Of a stretch of DNA of 64,000 nucleotides, positions 18,429 to 28,100 are shown in pieces. The notes below the pieces were generated by a model. The model saw only the letters and a program-made list of their open reading frames with translations, was not told the DNA's origin and made no database searches. This DNA comes from 67-14 sp020438345 (GTDB lineage Bacteria > Actinomycetota > Thermoleophilia > Solirubrobacterales > 70-9): the NCBI GenBank assembly GCA_937872475.1, contig CALMSY010000004.1, positions 1 through 64,000 on the forward strand, written 5' to 3'. Both the position numbers and the translations under genes were made by a program. How positions within the stretch are numbered: position 1 is the first letter of the stretch; every line of letters starts with the position of its first letter.

Positions 18429-18478
18429 ATGTGTGACCTTACCGCTGGGCCTGCCACGAGTAGGATCTGGCCAAGCTG

Positions 18479-19330
18479 ATGGGAGAAAACGTACGCTCAG
18501 AGATTTTCCGTGACGGCCTGCTGGATGGAAGGGTGGTGGTTCTTTCCGGGGCCGGAACGGGACTCGGCCGGGAAGCGGCTCTGGAGATGGTCCGGCTGGG
18601 TGCGAAGGTGATCGGCTGTGGCAGAAGGCAGGAACCACTTGAGGAAACCGCGACCCTGGCGGAAGGCAAGCGAGGCAGCTTCTCCTTTTCCACGCTTGAC
18701 ATCCGTGACGAGGAGGCGGTTGATTCCTTCATCGAACGAGTGGTCGCGGACCATGACCGGATTGACGTGCTGGTCAACAATGCCGGCGGGCAGTTCCTCA
18801 GCCCGGCCGAGATGATCAGCCCCAAGGGCTTCCGTACAGTGCTTGAGCTGAACGTGACCGGCACCTGGCTGATGACTCATGCCGCCGCGACCAGGGCTTT
18901 CATCCCGCAGGAATCCGGGGCGATTATCAACGTCACCCTTTCTCCTCACAACGGGATGCCTGGCATGGTGCATTCCGGTGCTGCCCGGGCAGCGGTTGAA
19001 AACATGACCAGAACCCTTTCGATCGAATGGTCCCGGTTCAACATCCGGACATGTTCAATCGCGGCAGGCCAGTTTGCTACCGACACCTTCGTCAATAAGT
19101 ATCCGAAGGAGATCGTCGAGTCGGTCCACCAAACGATCCCGATGGGCAGAGTGGGGGAGTCCGAGGAAATGGGCTGGCTGATCGCCTATCTCTCATCCGC
19201 TGCCGGAGCCTTTCACTCCGGTTCGGTGATCACTCTTGACGGTGCCCGTGACAACTGGTTCGGACCCTGGCCACCGGCCGCAATCACGGGTGAAGGGGGC
19301 TCCGTGCCGGCTGAAGCGCGCAAGAAGTAA
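18479..19330 (+). CDS. SDR-family oxidoreductase lacking the usual catalytic Tyr
   Basis: A Rossmann-fold short-chain dehydrogenase of 283 aa. The cofactor loop GAGTGLG and the NNAG motif are intact. The usual YxxxK is replaced: the segment reads VHSGAARAAVENMTR, so Ser/His stand where Tyr is expected and Arg where Lys is. This resembles the 2,4-dienoyl-CoA and trans-2-enoyl-CoA reductase branch of SDRs, which work without the classic Tyr. An enoyl-CoA reductase role is therefore plausible. It is divergent from the lactonase-like gene. Confidence 0.85.
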   Translation: MGENVRSEIFRDGLLDGRVVVLSGAGTGLGREAALEMVRLGAKVIGCGRRQEPLEETATLAEGKRGSFSFSTLDIRDEEAVDSFIERVVADHDRIDVLVNNAGGQFLSPAEMISPKGFRTVLELNVTGTWLMTHAAATRAFIPQESGAIINVTLSPHNGMPGMVHSGAARAAVENMTRTLSIEWSRFNIRTCSIAAGQFATDTFVNKYPKEIVESVHQTIPMGRVGESEEMGWLIAYLSSAAGAFHSGSVITLDGARDNWFGPWPPAAITGEGGSVPAEARKK

Positions 19331-19387
19331 GAGTCCGCGCCTGGCGAGCAGGCCAGAGCTGGATGTTTTCGACGAGGCGGCGCCTTC

Positions 19388-20221
19388 CTACGTGTACATG
19401 CCGCCGAATTGGCCGCCGGTCACGTTCAGGCACTGACCGTGAACGTAGTCGGAGAGGTTCGAGCCGAGGAAAAGCACCGGGCCTGCGGCTTCCTCCGGAG
19501 AGGCCGGACGACCCAGCGGGATTATCATCGAGGCCATTGCCCGCATCTGTTCCGGGATGCCGAGCTGAATTTCCTCGCCGTCCGGCGCGGTGATCGTCTC
19601 GGCGTCACCTTCCTTGGCGGCGGTCAGACGGGTTTCGACGAATCCGAAGGCCACTGCGTTGACGTTGATCTTGAACTGGCCCCACTCCTTGGCGAGGGTC
19701 TTGGTCAGCCCGACAACGGCTGATTTGGCGGCGCTGTAGTTGGCCTGACCGGCGTTGCCCATCGTGCCGGAGACCGACGAGATGTTGATCAGCTTGCGGA
19801 AGTATTCGGTGCCCTCGGCGGCTTCGGCCTTGGCGGCTTCACGCCAGTACGGGGCGAGCGCCCGGGCAACCCTGAAGGGGACGATCGTGTGGATGTCAAG
19901 CATTGCCTGGAACTGATCGTCACTCATCTTGTGGGCGACACCGTCCCATGTGTAGCCGGCGTTATTGACCACGATGTCGACTGAACCGAATGCGTCCTGT
20001 GCGGTTGCGACGAGTTGGTCGCAGGCATCGCCTTTGGTCAGGTCGCCACCGAAAACGGCGGTGTCGCCTTCGATCTCCGATGCGGTCTGTTCGGCAACGT
20101 CGGCGTCGAGGTCATTTATCAGAACCCGGGCACCCTGGGCGGCGAAAAGTTCGGCAGTGGCCCGTCCGATGCCGCGGGCGGAACCGGTGACGATCGCGTT
20201 CTTGCCTTCAAGAAGTCCCAT
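19388..20221 (-). CDS. SDR-family 3-oxoacyl-ACP/CoA reductase-like
   Basis: A classical SDR of about 277 aa: GSARGIG cofactor loop, NNAG, catalytic Ser in INISSVSG and YSAAK. It resembles FabG-like 3-oxoacyl-[ACP] or 3-hydroxyacyl-CoA dehydrogenases. An insertion near residues 210-230 (GDAETITAPDGEEIQLG) lies in the substrate lid. The start is ATG 20221 (MGLLEGK). The ATG at 20251 is in frame but adds ten unconserved residues. It converges on the preceding SDR gene and may act in the same acyl pathway. Confidence 0.88.
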   Translation of the reverse strand: MGLLEGKNAIVTGSARGIGRATAELFAAQGARVLINDLDADVAEQTASEIEGDTAVFGGDLTKGDACDQLVATAQDAFGSVDIVVNNAGYTWDGVAHKMSDDQFQAMLDIHTIVPFRVARALAPYWREAAKAEAAEGTEYFRKLINISSVSGTMGNAGQANYSAAKSAVVGLTKTLAKEWGQFKINVNAVAFGFVETRLTAAKEGDAETITAPDGEEIQLGIPEQMRAMASMIIPLGRPASPEEAAGPVLFLGSNLSDYVHGQCLNVTGGQFGGMYT

Positions 20222-20360
20222 CGAGAGAAGCGCTCCTTGGATTGGTTGCAAGTCGCACTATAGAGCCGGGTCAAGGGTCGCAACATGCCCGCAAAGTCAT
20301 CGCAAGGGGTGATCTGGAAGCTGCCGTCATCAGCAATTCCGATTCAGGAGGTCCCGTCCC
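20222..20360. promoter_or_regulatory. Divergent control region between SDR gene and exported Gly/Ser-Pro-Thr repeat protein
   Basis: 139 bp between divergent starts. A clear ribosome site (CAGGAGGTC, 20345-20353) precedes ATG 20361. A short hairpin (ATC..GAT around GCAAGGGGT at about 20300-20315) lies upstream. No convincing promoter boxes were found. Confidence 0.45.
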
Positions 20361-21845
20361 ATGAAAACCAATTGTCGAGCCAGTTCTGTCCGCGTCGGCA
20401 CGAGCCTCGCTCTCGCATCCATGCTTCTGGTCGCCATGTGCGCCTGGTTTGCGAGCGTGCCGGAGGCACAGGCAGCGAACGTTTCGTGGGTCGGAAGTGA
20501 CGGCAACGTCTACCGGAGCTCTCCCGACGGAACCCTCCAGGAACAGGTGACCGAAGATGCGTCCGCCGAGAACCGTTATGTCACACCTTCGCAGAAGAAC
20601 GACGGCACGATCGTCGCGATTCGCAAGGTCAGCTCGAGTGCGTTCGCCTATTTCCTTGATCCGGAATCGGGTCAGGTCAAGGACAGCTGGCTGATGCCGA
20701 AGACCGGGGCCGGATCTTTCGTTCCCTTCAACAGTGGCACGATCTCACCGGATGGCGGAATGTTCGTCTACGACTGGCATTACTTCGATTGCTGGACCAA
20801 CCCCTGCACTCTCAACCAGAAGGTTTCGTTCATCGCTGGTCCAGGAACCACCAATCCCTGTCTGATCAACTGCCACACCTATTACATCCGTCCGAGATGG
20901 ATTCCTGGTTCGCCCTACGCCGGTTTCGTTGACACCGACTTCCGCCGGATCTGGGTTCAGAAGGCTGGCAGCGCGGAACCGTCGGCCTGGCTCGGGTTCA
21001 ACGATCCGAACGCCGGTGACATGCACAGCTTCGATGTTTCCTCTAACGGGATCGCAGTGCTGGAGGTCACGCCCGAAGGGTCGGACTCAGCCGAGTTCTC
21101 ATTCTGGAATACCAACGGAACCCCGCCGGCCGGTTCGCCTTCATACCGCTGCTCGGTCACCGGTATCGCCCAGGCTCCGGCCTACCCGAGATTCTCCCCG
21201 GACGGGTCGATGGTTACCTGGCAGGACCGTGGTTCGGTCTACGTCGCGAATGTTCCGGCGAGCACAAGTGGTGGCAACTGTACGTTGAATCCGATCAGAA
21301 TCGGAAGCGGCAAGGAGCCGGCTTTCGGAACCGCGACATTGCGGCCCACCGGGCCCACCGGACCCACCGGACCGACCAGTCCCACAGGACCCACCGGACC
21401 GACCAGCCCGACAGGGCCGACCGGACCGACCAGTCCCACAGGACCAACGAGCCCCACAGGACCCACCGGTCCGACCAGTCCCACCGGCCCGACCGGACCC
21501 ACCGACGCCGATTCTCTCCCTCCGAAGGTCGGCCTCAGGGTGACTCCGGGGACAGCCCGGGTCAAGGCCGGTGGGCGGACAACCCTGACCGCAGCGGTCA
21601 CGGTGACAGGTGCCACAGCCCCGATGGTGAAGGTCTGTGCCACGGTCAGCGGCAAGGCTCGCGGCAAGGTAAAACCGGCCGGCTGCCGGACGCTTCGCAA
21701 TATCAACTCCGGCCGTACGACCAAGGCAGCGCTGCCGATCGCTACCGCCCGAAAGGCGAAGGGTAGCTACCTGGTTCGGGTCGTCGCGTCGGGACCAGGC
21801 TTCAGGACCGTCAATTCAAGCAACAAGATCAAGGTGGTCAAGTGA
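20361..21845 (+). CDS. Exported TolB-like beta-propeller protein with Gly/Ser-Pro-Thr repeat linker and Ig-like C-terminus
   Basis: A 494-aa exported protein. The signal peptide ends about VPEAQAA (residue 35). Residues about 40-320 carry repeated blade-like motifs (WVGSDGNVYRSSPDG, FSPDGSMVTWQDRGSVYVAN), as in TolB/WD40-like propellers. A run of 17 (Gly/Ser)-Pro-Thr triplets follows (21351-21503), then a basic Ig-like domain containing two cysteines (KVCATVSG, AGCRTL). The propeller probably binds a ligand outside the cell and the Pro-Thr run acts as a stalk. The stop overlaps the next gene by GTGA. Confidence 0.82.
   Translation: MKTNCRASSVRVGTSLALASMLLVAMCAWFASVPEAQAANVSWVGSDGNVYRSSPDGTLQEQVTEDASAENRYVTPSQKNDGTIVAIRKVSSSAFAYFLDPESGQVKDSWLMPKTGAGSFVPFNSGTISPDGGMFVYDWHYFDCWTNPCTLNQKVSFIAGPGTTNPCLINCHTYYIRPRWIPGSPYAGFVDTDFRRIWVQKAGSAEPSAWLGFNDPNAGDMHSFDVSSNGIAVLEVTPEGSDSAEFSFWNTNGTPPAGSPSYRCSVTGIAQAPAYPRFSPDGSMVTWQDRGSVYVANVPASTSGGNCTLNPIRIGSGKEPAFGTATLRPTGPTGPTGPTSPTGPTGPTSPTGPTGPTSPTGPTSPTGPTGPTSPTGPTGPTDADSLPPKVGLRVTPGTARVKAGGRTTLTAAVTVTGATAPMVKVCATVSGKARGKVKPAGCRTLRNINSGRTTKAALPIATARKAKGSYLVRVVASGPGFRTVNSSNKIKVVK
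21351..21503 (+). repeat. Gly/Ser-Pro-Thr triplet repeat (17 units)
   Basis: Nine-base units encode GPT (12) and SPT (5), with SPT at every second or third place. Synonymous third-position changes (CCC/CCG/CCA, ACC/ACA/ACG) show the array is not a fresh slippage product. Loss of Gly at SPT units argues against a continuous collagen helix. Confidence 0.9.
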
Positions 21846-22453
21846 ACTCCATCGGTAACAGCTCCCCGGAAATCATCAACCGACCTCGGTCGATCAGTGA
21901 GGCGATGGACATGGTCCGGAAATCCCCCGGCGAGACGAGACTTCTAGTCCCGCCGGGATTTTCCGGGGTACATGCCAGTAAGGCCGGGGGTAGCTTCCCG
22001 GCCGGTCTCGCTCTTTTCACCATCCTGTTTCTCGCCTGGTTCATGTTCGCGGCCGACTCCGCTGAAGCGGTCGCCTACAAGGGAAAGACCAAGGGTGGAA
22101 GTTCGATCACCTTCGCCTTGAACGGTTCCAGGGTGACTGGCATCAGGACTGTCGTGCCGACTCTTTGTCTGGAAACAACGGGCGGCTACACCTCACGCGC
22201 CGGGTCTGAGCTATATCAGCCAGTTGCCGCGGCGCGTGTCGGCCGCACCGTTAAGAGCAAGGCCCTGCAGCCGGCCGCCATGAATGTCGGTGCCAAGGCA
22301 ACCAAGAACTATGAAGTCACCCTGAACAAGCGCGGCCGAACTGTCTCGGGCAAGTTGAAGCTCAACTTCTCGTTCCTGATCCCGGACCTCTGGGCCGGAG
22401 CGAAAATCTTCATCTGTTCAGGTTCGACCACCTTCAGCGCCCGTCCCGGCTGA
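21842..22453 (+). CDS. Hypothetical exported protein
   Basis: A 203-aa protein with no recognised family. A hydrophobic segment (LALFTILFLAWFMFAA) at about residues 55-70 is followed by a signal-peptidase-like ADSAEA site. The mature part is basic and beta-rich, with two cysteines (TLCLET, IFICSGS) that could form a disulfide. The N-terminal 50 residues before the hydrophobic segment are unusually long for a signal peptide, so an internal start is possible. GTG 21842 overlaps the preceding stop by 4 nt, favouring coupled translation. Confidence 0.6.
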   Translation: MNSIGNSSPEIINRPRSISEAMDMVRKSPGETRLLVPPGFSGVHASKAGGSFPAGLALFTILFLAWFMFAADSAEAVAYKGKTKGGSSITFALNGSRVTGIRTVVPTLCLETTGGYTSRAGSELYQPVAAARVGRTVKSKALQPAAMNVGAKATKNYEVTLNKRGRTVSGKLKLNFSFLIPDLWAGAKIFICSGSTTFSARPG

Positions 22454-22475
22454 ATCCCGTCCAGGTGAAACTATC

Positions 22476-22514
22476 GGCGGCGCGGCGTGCTTCCCTCTTT
22501 TGCGCCGCGTCGCC
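22476..22514. terminator. GC-rich stem-loop between an exported-protein gene and mscL
   Basis: Arms 22476-22487 and 22503-22514 pair over 12 bases with one G-U pair; the loop is 15 nt. It begins 23 bp after a stop codon and ends 39 bp before mscL. It lacks a U-tract, so it may be an imperfect terminator or an RNA processing site. Confidence 0.55.
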
Positions 22515-22552
22515 CGCTGCTTGCGTCATGCCCGCCGGGTAGTTTCGGCCGC

Positions 22553-22951
22553 ATGAAGATCATTCTTGGTTACAAAGATTTCATCAGCCGCGGCAGCGTG
22601 ATCGACCTTGCTGTTGCCGTTGTGATCGGGGCAGCATTTACGGCGCTGGTCTCATCGATGGTCGCCGACCTGTTGACCCCGATCATCGCAGCGATTTTCG
22701 GCGAACCTGACTTTTCCGGCCTCAGTTTCACGATCCGGGGATCCGAGTTCACCTATGGCAACTTCATCAACGCCCTGCTCTCGTTCCTCTCGGTCACTCT
22801 GGTGATCTACTTCTTCGTGGTCGTCCCGATGAACCGGATCAAAGGGCAGGAGGATGAAACACATCGTGATTGTCCGGAATGCTTCACGGAGATTCCGGTC
22901 CAGGCAACCCGATGCGCCCATTGCACGACCCGGGTGACCCCGACTGGCTGA
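22553..22951 (+). CDS. mscL: Large-conductance mechanosensitive channel with C-terminal zinc ribbon
   Basis: An inner-membrane channel of about 132 aa that opens under osmotic downshock. The first helix and pore segment (SVIDLAVAVVIGAAFTALV) and the second helix (FINALLSFLSVTLVIYFFVV) are canonical MscL. The C-terminus carries a CPxC-x11-CxxC zinc ribbon (CPECFTEIP, CAHC) after the usual helical region. ATG 22553 begins the conserved N-terminal helix; the open frame continues 22 codons upstream without similarity. Confidence 0.93.
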   Translation: MKIILGYKDFISRGSVIDLAVAVVIGAAFTALVSSMVADLLTPIIAAIFGEPDFSGLSFTIRGSEFTYGNFINALLSFLSVTLVIYFFVVVPMNRIKGQEDETHRDCPECFTEIPVQATRCAHCTTRVTPTG

Positions 22952-23016
22952 TCATCAGCAGCAAATGCAGGTTCGCTGTTTGGCCCAATTGTGGTGAGGG
23001 CCCAACGCGTCCCGGA

Positions 23017-23553
23017 TCAGGGCAGCAGCTTCGACGGGTTGGCGTTCTTCAGCAGGAGGTTGGAGAGCAGGATCACCACAGGCTTCTTGCCATTGTTGGC
23101 AGCGCGATGGTGGTTCGATGGTTGTTCGACCAGCCATTGGCCGGTCTTGATGTTTGCAGTCTGGCCAGCTTTGATCAGGCGAACAAGCTTTCCGCCGTCA
23201 CCGGGTCCGGCCATGACCCGGGCTTGGCCTGACTCGACCGTGTAGGTGAGCGTGCCGGCCTGGATATACCCGAGCTGGGTTCCCTGATGGAGGTGCAGCG
23301 GGATCTTTGCCCCGGGCTGGATCACGACCCGGGACAGTCCGAGGGCCCGGCCCGGGGCGCCGAGGGGATTGACTACGCGTGCGAGCGAGCTGTACTTCGG
23401 CGCCGGCGGATCGGAAGTGGCTGATATCGCGATCGCCGCTGCACTGCCGACCATCACCAGCACCAGGGCGGCCAGTCCGACCCGGATACGCCTTCCGGTC
23501 GAATGCCGCCAGTTGATTCGACTCCCGACCTTCATGCGACGCCTCGATCCCAT
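23017..23553 (-). CDS. Membrane-anchored cupin-domain protein
   Basis: A 178-aa protein. An N-terminal helix (VGLAALVLVMVGSAAAIAI) anchors or exports a single cupin domain (about 60-170). The cupin metal motif is partly visible (PLHLHQGTQLGYIQAG, then NHHRAANNG), with His residues in both halves. The function is unknown; such proteins may bind small ligands or act as simple dioxygenases or isomerases. It converges with mscL. ATG 23535 is an alternative start six codons in. Confidence 0.75.
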   Translation of the reverse strand: MGSRRRMKVGSRINWRHSTGRRIRVGLAALVLVMVGSAAAIAISATSDPPAPKYSSLARVVNPLGAPGRALGLSRVVIQPGAKIPLHLHQGTQLGYIQAGTLTYTVESGQARVMAGPGDGGKLVRLIKAGQTANIKTGQWLVEQPSNHHRAANNGKKPVVILLSNLLLKNANPSKLLP

Positions 23554-23626
23554 GCCTTGAAGTTACCAAGCGGGAATCCGGTTTCCTGCGAAAGAACGGT
23601 GAAAATGGGGAAGGTTCCGCTGCGGC

Positions 23627-25099
23627 TCAGAAATAGTGGATCGAACCATCTCGCAGGTCGGCGTTGAGCAACTCACGGCGGTCTGAGAAATAGTTCATGT
23701 GAAGGACCCAGGGAGACTCGTCGCCCGCCTTCGGCAACCGTGATTCCGCCCTCCGGACATACCCTGAATCGAGGTTCAGCAAGGGGACCAGATTCATTGG
23801 CCCTTCCGGCGGTACCGGCCTTCCGGATCGATGACCGCTGCTTTCCACCTCGGTGATGAACCGGCTCGCGAACCTGGCGATCAGCTCCGATTTCAGGGTC
23901 CAGGAAGCGTTCGTGTAGCCGACAACGAAAATGAAGTTCGGGATTCCGGAGACCATTGCTCCCTTGTACACCAACAGGTCTGCGGGGTCCACCGGTTCAC
24001 CGTCCACGCTTAGTTCGATGCCACCGAAAATCAGGATCTCGAGTCCGGTTGCCTTCACAATCACATCTGCCTGGATCTCGCCGCCTTCCCGGAGGTGAAT
24101 CCGGTCGGCAGTGATTCTTTCGATGTTGCCGGTTTCCAGTTGCGCAGTTCCTGCAGAGATTGCTGCGAAGTAGTCGCCGTCAGGAGAAAAGCAGACCCGC
24201 TGGCTCCAGGGATCGTAGGCCGGGTTCAAGTGTTTCTTGTCGAACCCTCCCGGAAGTTGTTTGCGCGCTCCACTGATGAAAAGGCGGCGGAAGAAGTTCG
24301 GGAAACGACGGGAAAGGTTGAACTGGGCGATCTCGGTGAGGATTCCCATCCAGCGGATCGTCCAGGCGGCCCTGCGGGGAGAAAGATAGCGGTGGATCGC
24401 GTCGCCGATCCCACCCGTGTCTGGCACGCTTACCACATAGCCGGGAGAGCGCTGGAGCATGGTCACCCTGGCACCCTCGGAGGCGAGTGCCGGGACGATG
24501 GTTATTGCCGTCGCGCCACTTCCGACCACCACTACATTCCGGCCCTTTACCGACAGGTCGTCGGGCCAATGCTGGGCGTGGAAAAGTTCACCTTCAAACT
24601 GTTCTTCACCTTCGAAATGGGGGTCGAATCCCTGGTCGTAGCGGTAGTAACCGGTACAGCCGAGCAGGTAGCGGCAACTGAATTCGCTGCCGTCCGCAAC
24701 CTGGACTTTCCAGCGTCCCGTGTCGCTGTTCCAGTTGGCGGATTTCACCTTGTGCCCGAATCGGATGTGAGGGTCAATCCCGTATTCGACGGCTGTCTCC
24801 TCGATGTAGCCGCGGATTTCCTCTCCGCTGCCGAAATGCCGGGAGCTGGTCCAGGGGCGAAACGAGAACGCAAAGGTTCCCATCCCCGAGTCGCTGCGGA
24901 TTCCGGGATAGCGAAAGAGATCCCAGGTTCCCCCGACCCGGTTGCGGGATTCCAGAATCGTGTAACTCAGGGCGGGATGGTCGACACCGAGCTGACGCGC
25001 CATCGCGATGCCGGATATCCCGGCACCCACGATGACCACATCGAAATGCTCAACGTTGACTCGGTGGTTTGATGCGGGAGCGGTCACTCGGTTACTCAC
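23627..25099 (-). CDS. Flavin-containing Baeyer-Villiger-type monooxygenase
   Basis: A 490-aa FAD/NADPH monooxygenase. The first dinucleotide site is VVIVGAGISGIA (about residue 22-33) and the second is VVVVGSGATAI (about 185-196). Between them, FEGELFHAQHWP fits the Baeyer-Villiger/FMO fingerprint FxGxxxHxxxWP, and GGTWDLFRYPGIRSD is a family core. It would insert oxygen into ketones or oxidise N/S centres in the cytoplasm. GTG start at 25099, 25 bp after the stop of the upstream collagen-like gene. No partner gene suggests the substrate. Confidence 0.92.
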   Translation of the reverse strand: MSNRVTAPASNHRVNVEHFDVVIVGAGISGIAMARQLGVDHPALSYTILESRNRVGGTWDLFRYPGIRSDSGMGTFAFSFRPWTSSRHFGSGEEIRGYIEETAVEYGIDPHIRFGHKVKSANWNSDTGRWKVQVADGSEFSCRYLLGCTGYYRYDQGFDPHFEGEEQFEGELFHAQHWPDDLSVKGRNVVVVGSGATAITIVPALASEGARVTMLQRSPGYVVSVPDTGGIGDAIHRYLSPRRAAWTIRWMGILTEIAQFNLSRRFPNFFRRLFISGARKQLPGGFDKKHLNPAYDPWSQRVCFSPDGDYFAAISAGTAQLETGNIERITADRIHLREGGEIQADVIVKATGLEILIFGGIELSVDGEPVDPADLLVYKGAMVSGIPNFIFVVGYTNASWTLKSELIARFASRFITEVESSGHRSGRPVPPEGPMNLVPLLNLDSGYVRRAESRLPKAGDESPWVLHMNYFSDRRELLNADLRDGSIHYF

Positions 25100-25124
25100 A
25101 GAGCACCCTACCCACGAATCCGCC

Positions 25125-28100
25125 CTACCTCGTGAGTCCCACCCTGATCGATTCGGTTGTTCTCATACCCCGGTTGGAAACAACGGTGATGGAGACGATC
25201 ACCGAGCCGGAAGTCCGACCTCTCTTCAGGAGCTTCCAGGCCTGCTCGGATCTGAGCTTGATCCTGATCGGAACCGTCTGACCGTTTGTGAGCGACCTCC
25301 GTGGAACCTTGACTCGGGAGTTGCGCTGCCGGCCCCAGATTTTCAGGGAGGGCACAATCCGCCTGATGTTGCAGCTGCTGCTCTTGCATGTGACGGTAGC
25401 CACCGTAAACAGTCGGCTTTGTGGCACCCGGATCGGGGCCGATGAGATCTTCCTGATCAGTGATGCATCCTCGTTGGGGCTTACGCCAGTTGAGCCTGCC
25501 GGACCTTGCGGACCCTGGTTGCCGGTGGAGCCGACCGAGCCGGTAGCTCCGGTGGAGCCGGTAGTTCCAGTCGAGCCGGTCAAACCGGTAGCACCGTTCT
25601 GACCTGTGGCACCGTTCTGACCTGTGGCACCGGTTTCACCTGTAGCGCCGGTTTCACCTGTAGCGCCGGTTTCGCCCGTAGCGCCGGACTGACCGGTAGT
25701 ACCGGTTTCTCCCGTGGCACCGGTTTCGCCTGTAGCTCCGGTCTGGCCTGTAGCGCCGGTTTCACCCGTAGCTCCGGTCTGGCCCGTGGCACCGGTTTCA
25801 CCTGTCGCACCGGTCTGGCCCGTGGCACCAGTTTCGCCCGTAGCTCCGGTCTGGCCGGTAGCACCGGTTTCGCCCGTGGCACCCGTTCCGCCTGTAGCGC
25901 CGGTTTCACCTGTGGCGCCAGTTTCACCTGTGGCGCCAGTTTCACCTGTGGCGCCAGTCTCGCCCGTAGCACCGGACTGACCTGTGGCACCAGTTTCGCC
26001 CGTAGCGCCGGTCTGGCCTGTCGCACCGGTTTCACCCGTAGCTCCGGTCTGACCTGTGGCACCGGTTTCACCTGTAGCTCCGGTCTCACCCGTGGCACCG
26101 GTTTCGCCCGTAGCTCCGCTCTGACCTGTCGCGCCGGTTTCACCTGTAGCGCCGGTCTGGCCTGTGGCACCGGTTTCACCTGTCGCACCGGTCTGGCCCG
26201 TGGCACCGGTTTCGCCTGTAGCTCCGGTCTGGCCTGTGGCACCGGTTTCACCTGTCGCTCCGGTTTCGCCTGTGGGTCCATTCGGGGCGAGCTCGATCGT
26301 GACTGGCACGTTGATTGTCTGGCCGTCGAGGGTGGCTCCGACATTGGCGATGCCGGCGGTGGAGCCTGCGGTCAGGGTTGAGGTGGCCTGGCCGGAAACT
26401 GCTTCCGCTGCCGGGACGATGCTGCCGAGGCTGGTTGAAAAGCTGACAGTTGACGGACCGAATCCGGCGCCGGAAAGATTTCCATTCGAATTCCGCAGGA
26501 AGGAGGCGCGGATTTCCGACTGGCCATCGTCCACGAAGATCGTGTCCGGAACAGGCTCGAGTCCCATAATCAACCAGGGTGCGATGAACGTGGACCGGCC
26601 GACAGTGCTGTCGCATCCCGCCTGGTTCGGACCTGCATTGCAACCCCACCAGTTGTTTTCAGCCATAACCGGATCGAACGATCCGGAGTTATCGAGGCCC
26701 ACCCCGTTTCCTGCGATCCGGTTGCCATGTGCGCGAACATCGAGATCACCGACTTCGTCGTCGATCAGCAGGATGCCGGCATCCTGCTGATCGAGGATCG
26801 TGTTGCGATTGATGCGAGCGGTAGCCGGGCCGTAAACCTCGATTCCGTTCATCTGGGTAACGCCGGAACCCGGCTGGGTTTCGATCAGGTTCTCGCTGAT
26901 CTCAATCGTTCCGTGCCCGGCTTCAATAGCCCGGAGGGCTCCCGAACCTGCGGCATCTGTGGTGCCGGTGAACTGGTTGCCGGAGACCAGGATCGGATCA
27001 CCGGAACTGGCGTACGCGTAGATGCCTGCCTGGACCTGGTCGAACTGGCTCTTTGTCACTTCGACGCGGGAGCTGCCGGCAGCCCGGACCCCGAACGCCG
27101 TGGGTTCAGCGTTGCCCGTGTAGACAAGATCTTCGATCACGCTGTTGTCAACAACGGTCGAGGTGCCATTGTCGGTAGCGATGCCGCTCTGGGCGATCAC
27201 GCCGGTGGGACCGGCACCGGTGATCCGGGTGGCCGTGACTTCCAGGGACAGGGCACCAGCAGGATCACCCTCTATCGCCGCGTAGATTCCGCCCTGCTGG
27301 AAATCCTCGATCAGCGAGTCGTGAACCCGTAACTTGCGGGTGACCGTGTTGCCGTTGGTCTGGGTGATCCCGTAACCCCGCTCGTTGCCGCTCAAGGCAG
27401 TGTCGCGGGTTCCACTCGTTCTGACATTCGTGACCAGGCCACCGGACCGGGCGAACAGTATCCCGGCGAACTGCAGGTTCGTCGCCGCCTGTCCGTCGCC
27501 GTCCACGGTCAGATCCGAGATGGTCGAGTTCGAGTTCCAGAAACAGACCACTCCGGTCCAGGAGAAATCCTGGTCACAGCTGGTCAATGGGCCACCCGGG
27601 GCCTCAATCACGGTGTCGTCGCGTCCGGCACCCCGGATCACAACGCTCTTGCCGGAGACGGTGACCGCTTCGGGGAAGGAACCCGGTCCGACGTCAATCA
27701 GGTCGCCGCCAGCAGACTCGTCGACCGCATGCTGGATCGTGGCGCAAGGCGAGGCCAGAACCTGACAGTCGTTGCTGGAATCGCTGCCGCCGATCCTCAC
27801 GAAGCGGTTCAGGCTGATGATGTCCCATTGAACTGGCTCGGTGGTCTGCTTGCCAAAGGCGTCGGTGGCTCTGATCTCGATCGTGTGGCTGCCCGGCTTG
27901 AGACCGCCGAAGTAGACCGGACTTGTGCATGAGGACCACGGTTTACCGTCAATGCGGCATTTTGTGGTGGGGATGCTGCTGCTGCCGTTCTCGCTTGCCG
28001 TGAAGTCAACAGTGGCCGAGGTCGAGGCGGTGACCGGTGGCGGGCCGCTGTTGATCGTGATCACCGGGAAGGCATCGACCGTCCAGTTCGCCTCGCCGAT

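Noticed and set aside
20270..20345. Possible c-di-GMP (GEMM-I) riboswitch: CGCAAAG followed by a hairpin and GGAAGC upstream of an exported-protein gene
   Set aside because: Only the CGCAAAG box and a weak hairpin match; the 5' GGCAAACC half and the closing stem are absent. A covariance-model search would decide.
25488..26279. CRISPR-like regular repeats
   Set aside because: The 9- and 18-bp periodicity is codon-based, with no unique spacers and no cas genes.
25506..26790. Long plus-strand open frames rich in Val-Ala-Pro, Arg-Lys-Pro or Ser-Thr-Gly
   Set aside because: They are antisense shadows of the collagen-coding repeat; the minus frame has Gly every third residue and continues normal domains on both sides.
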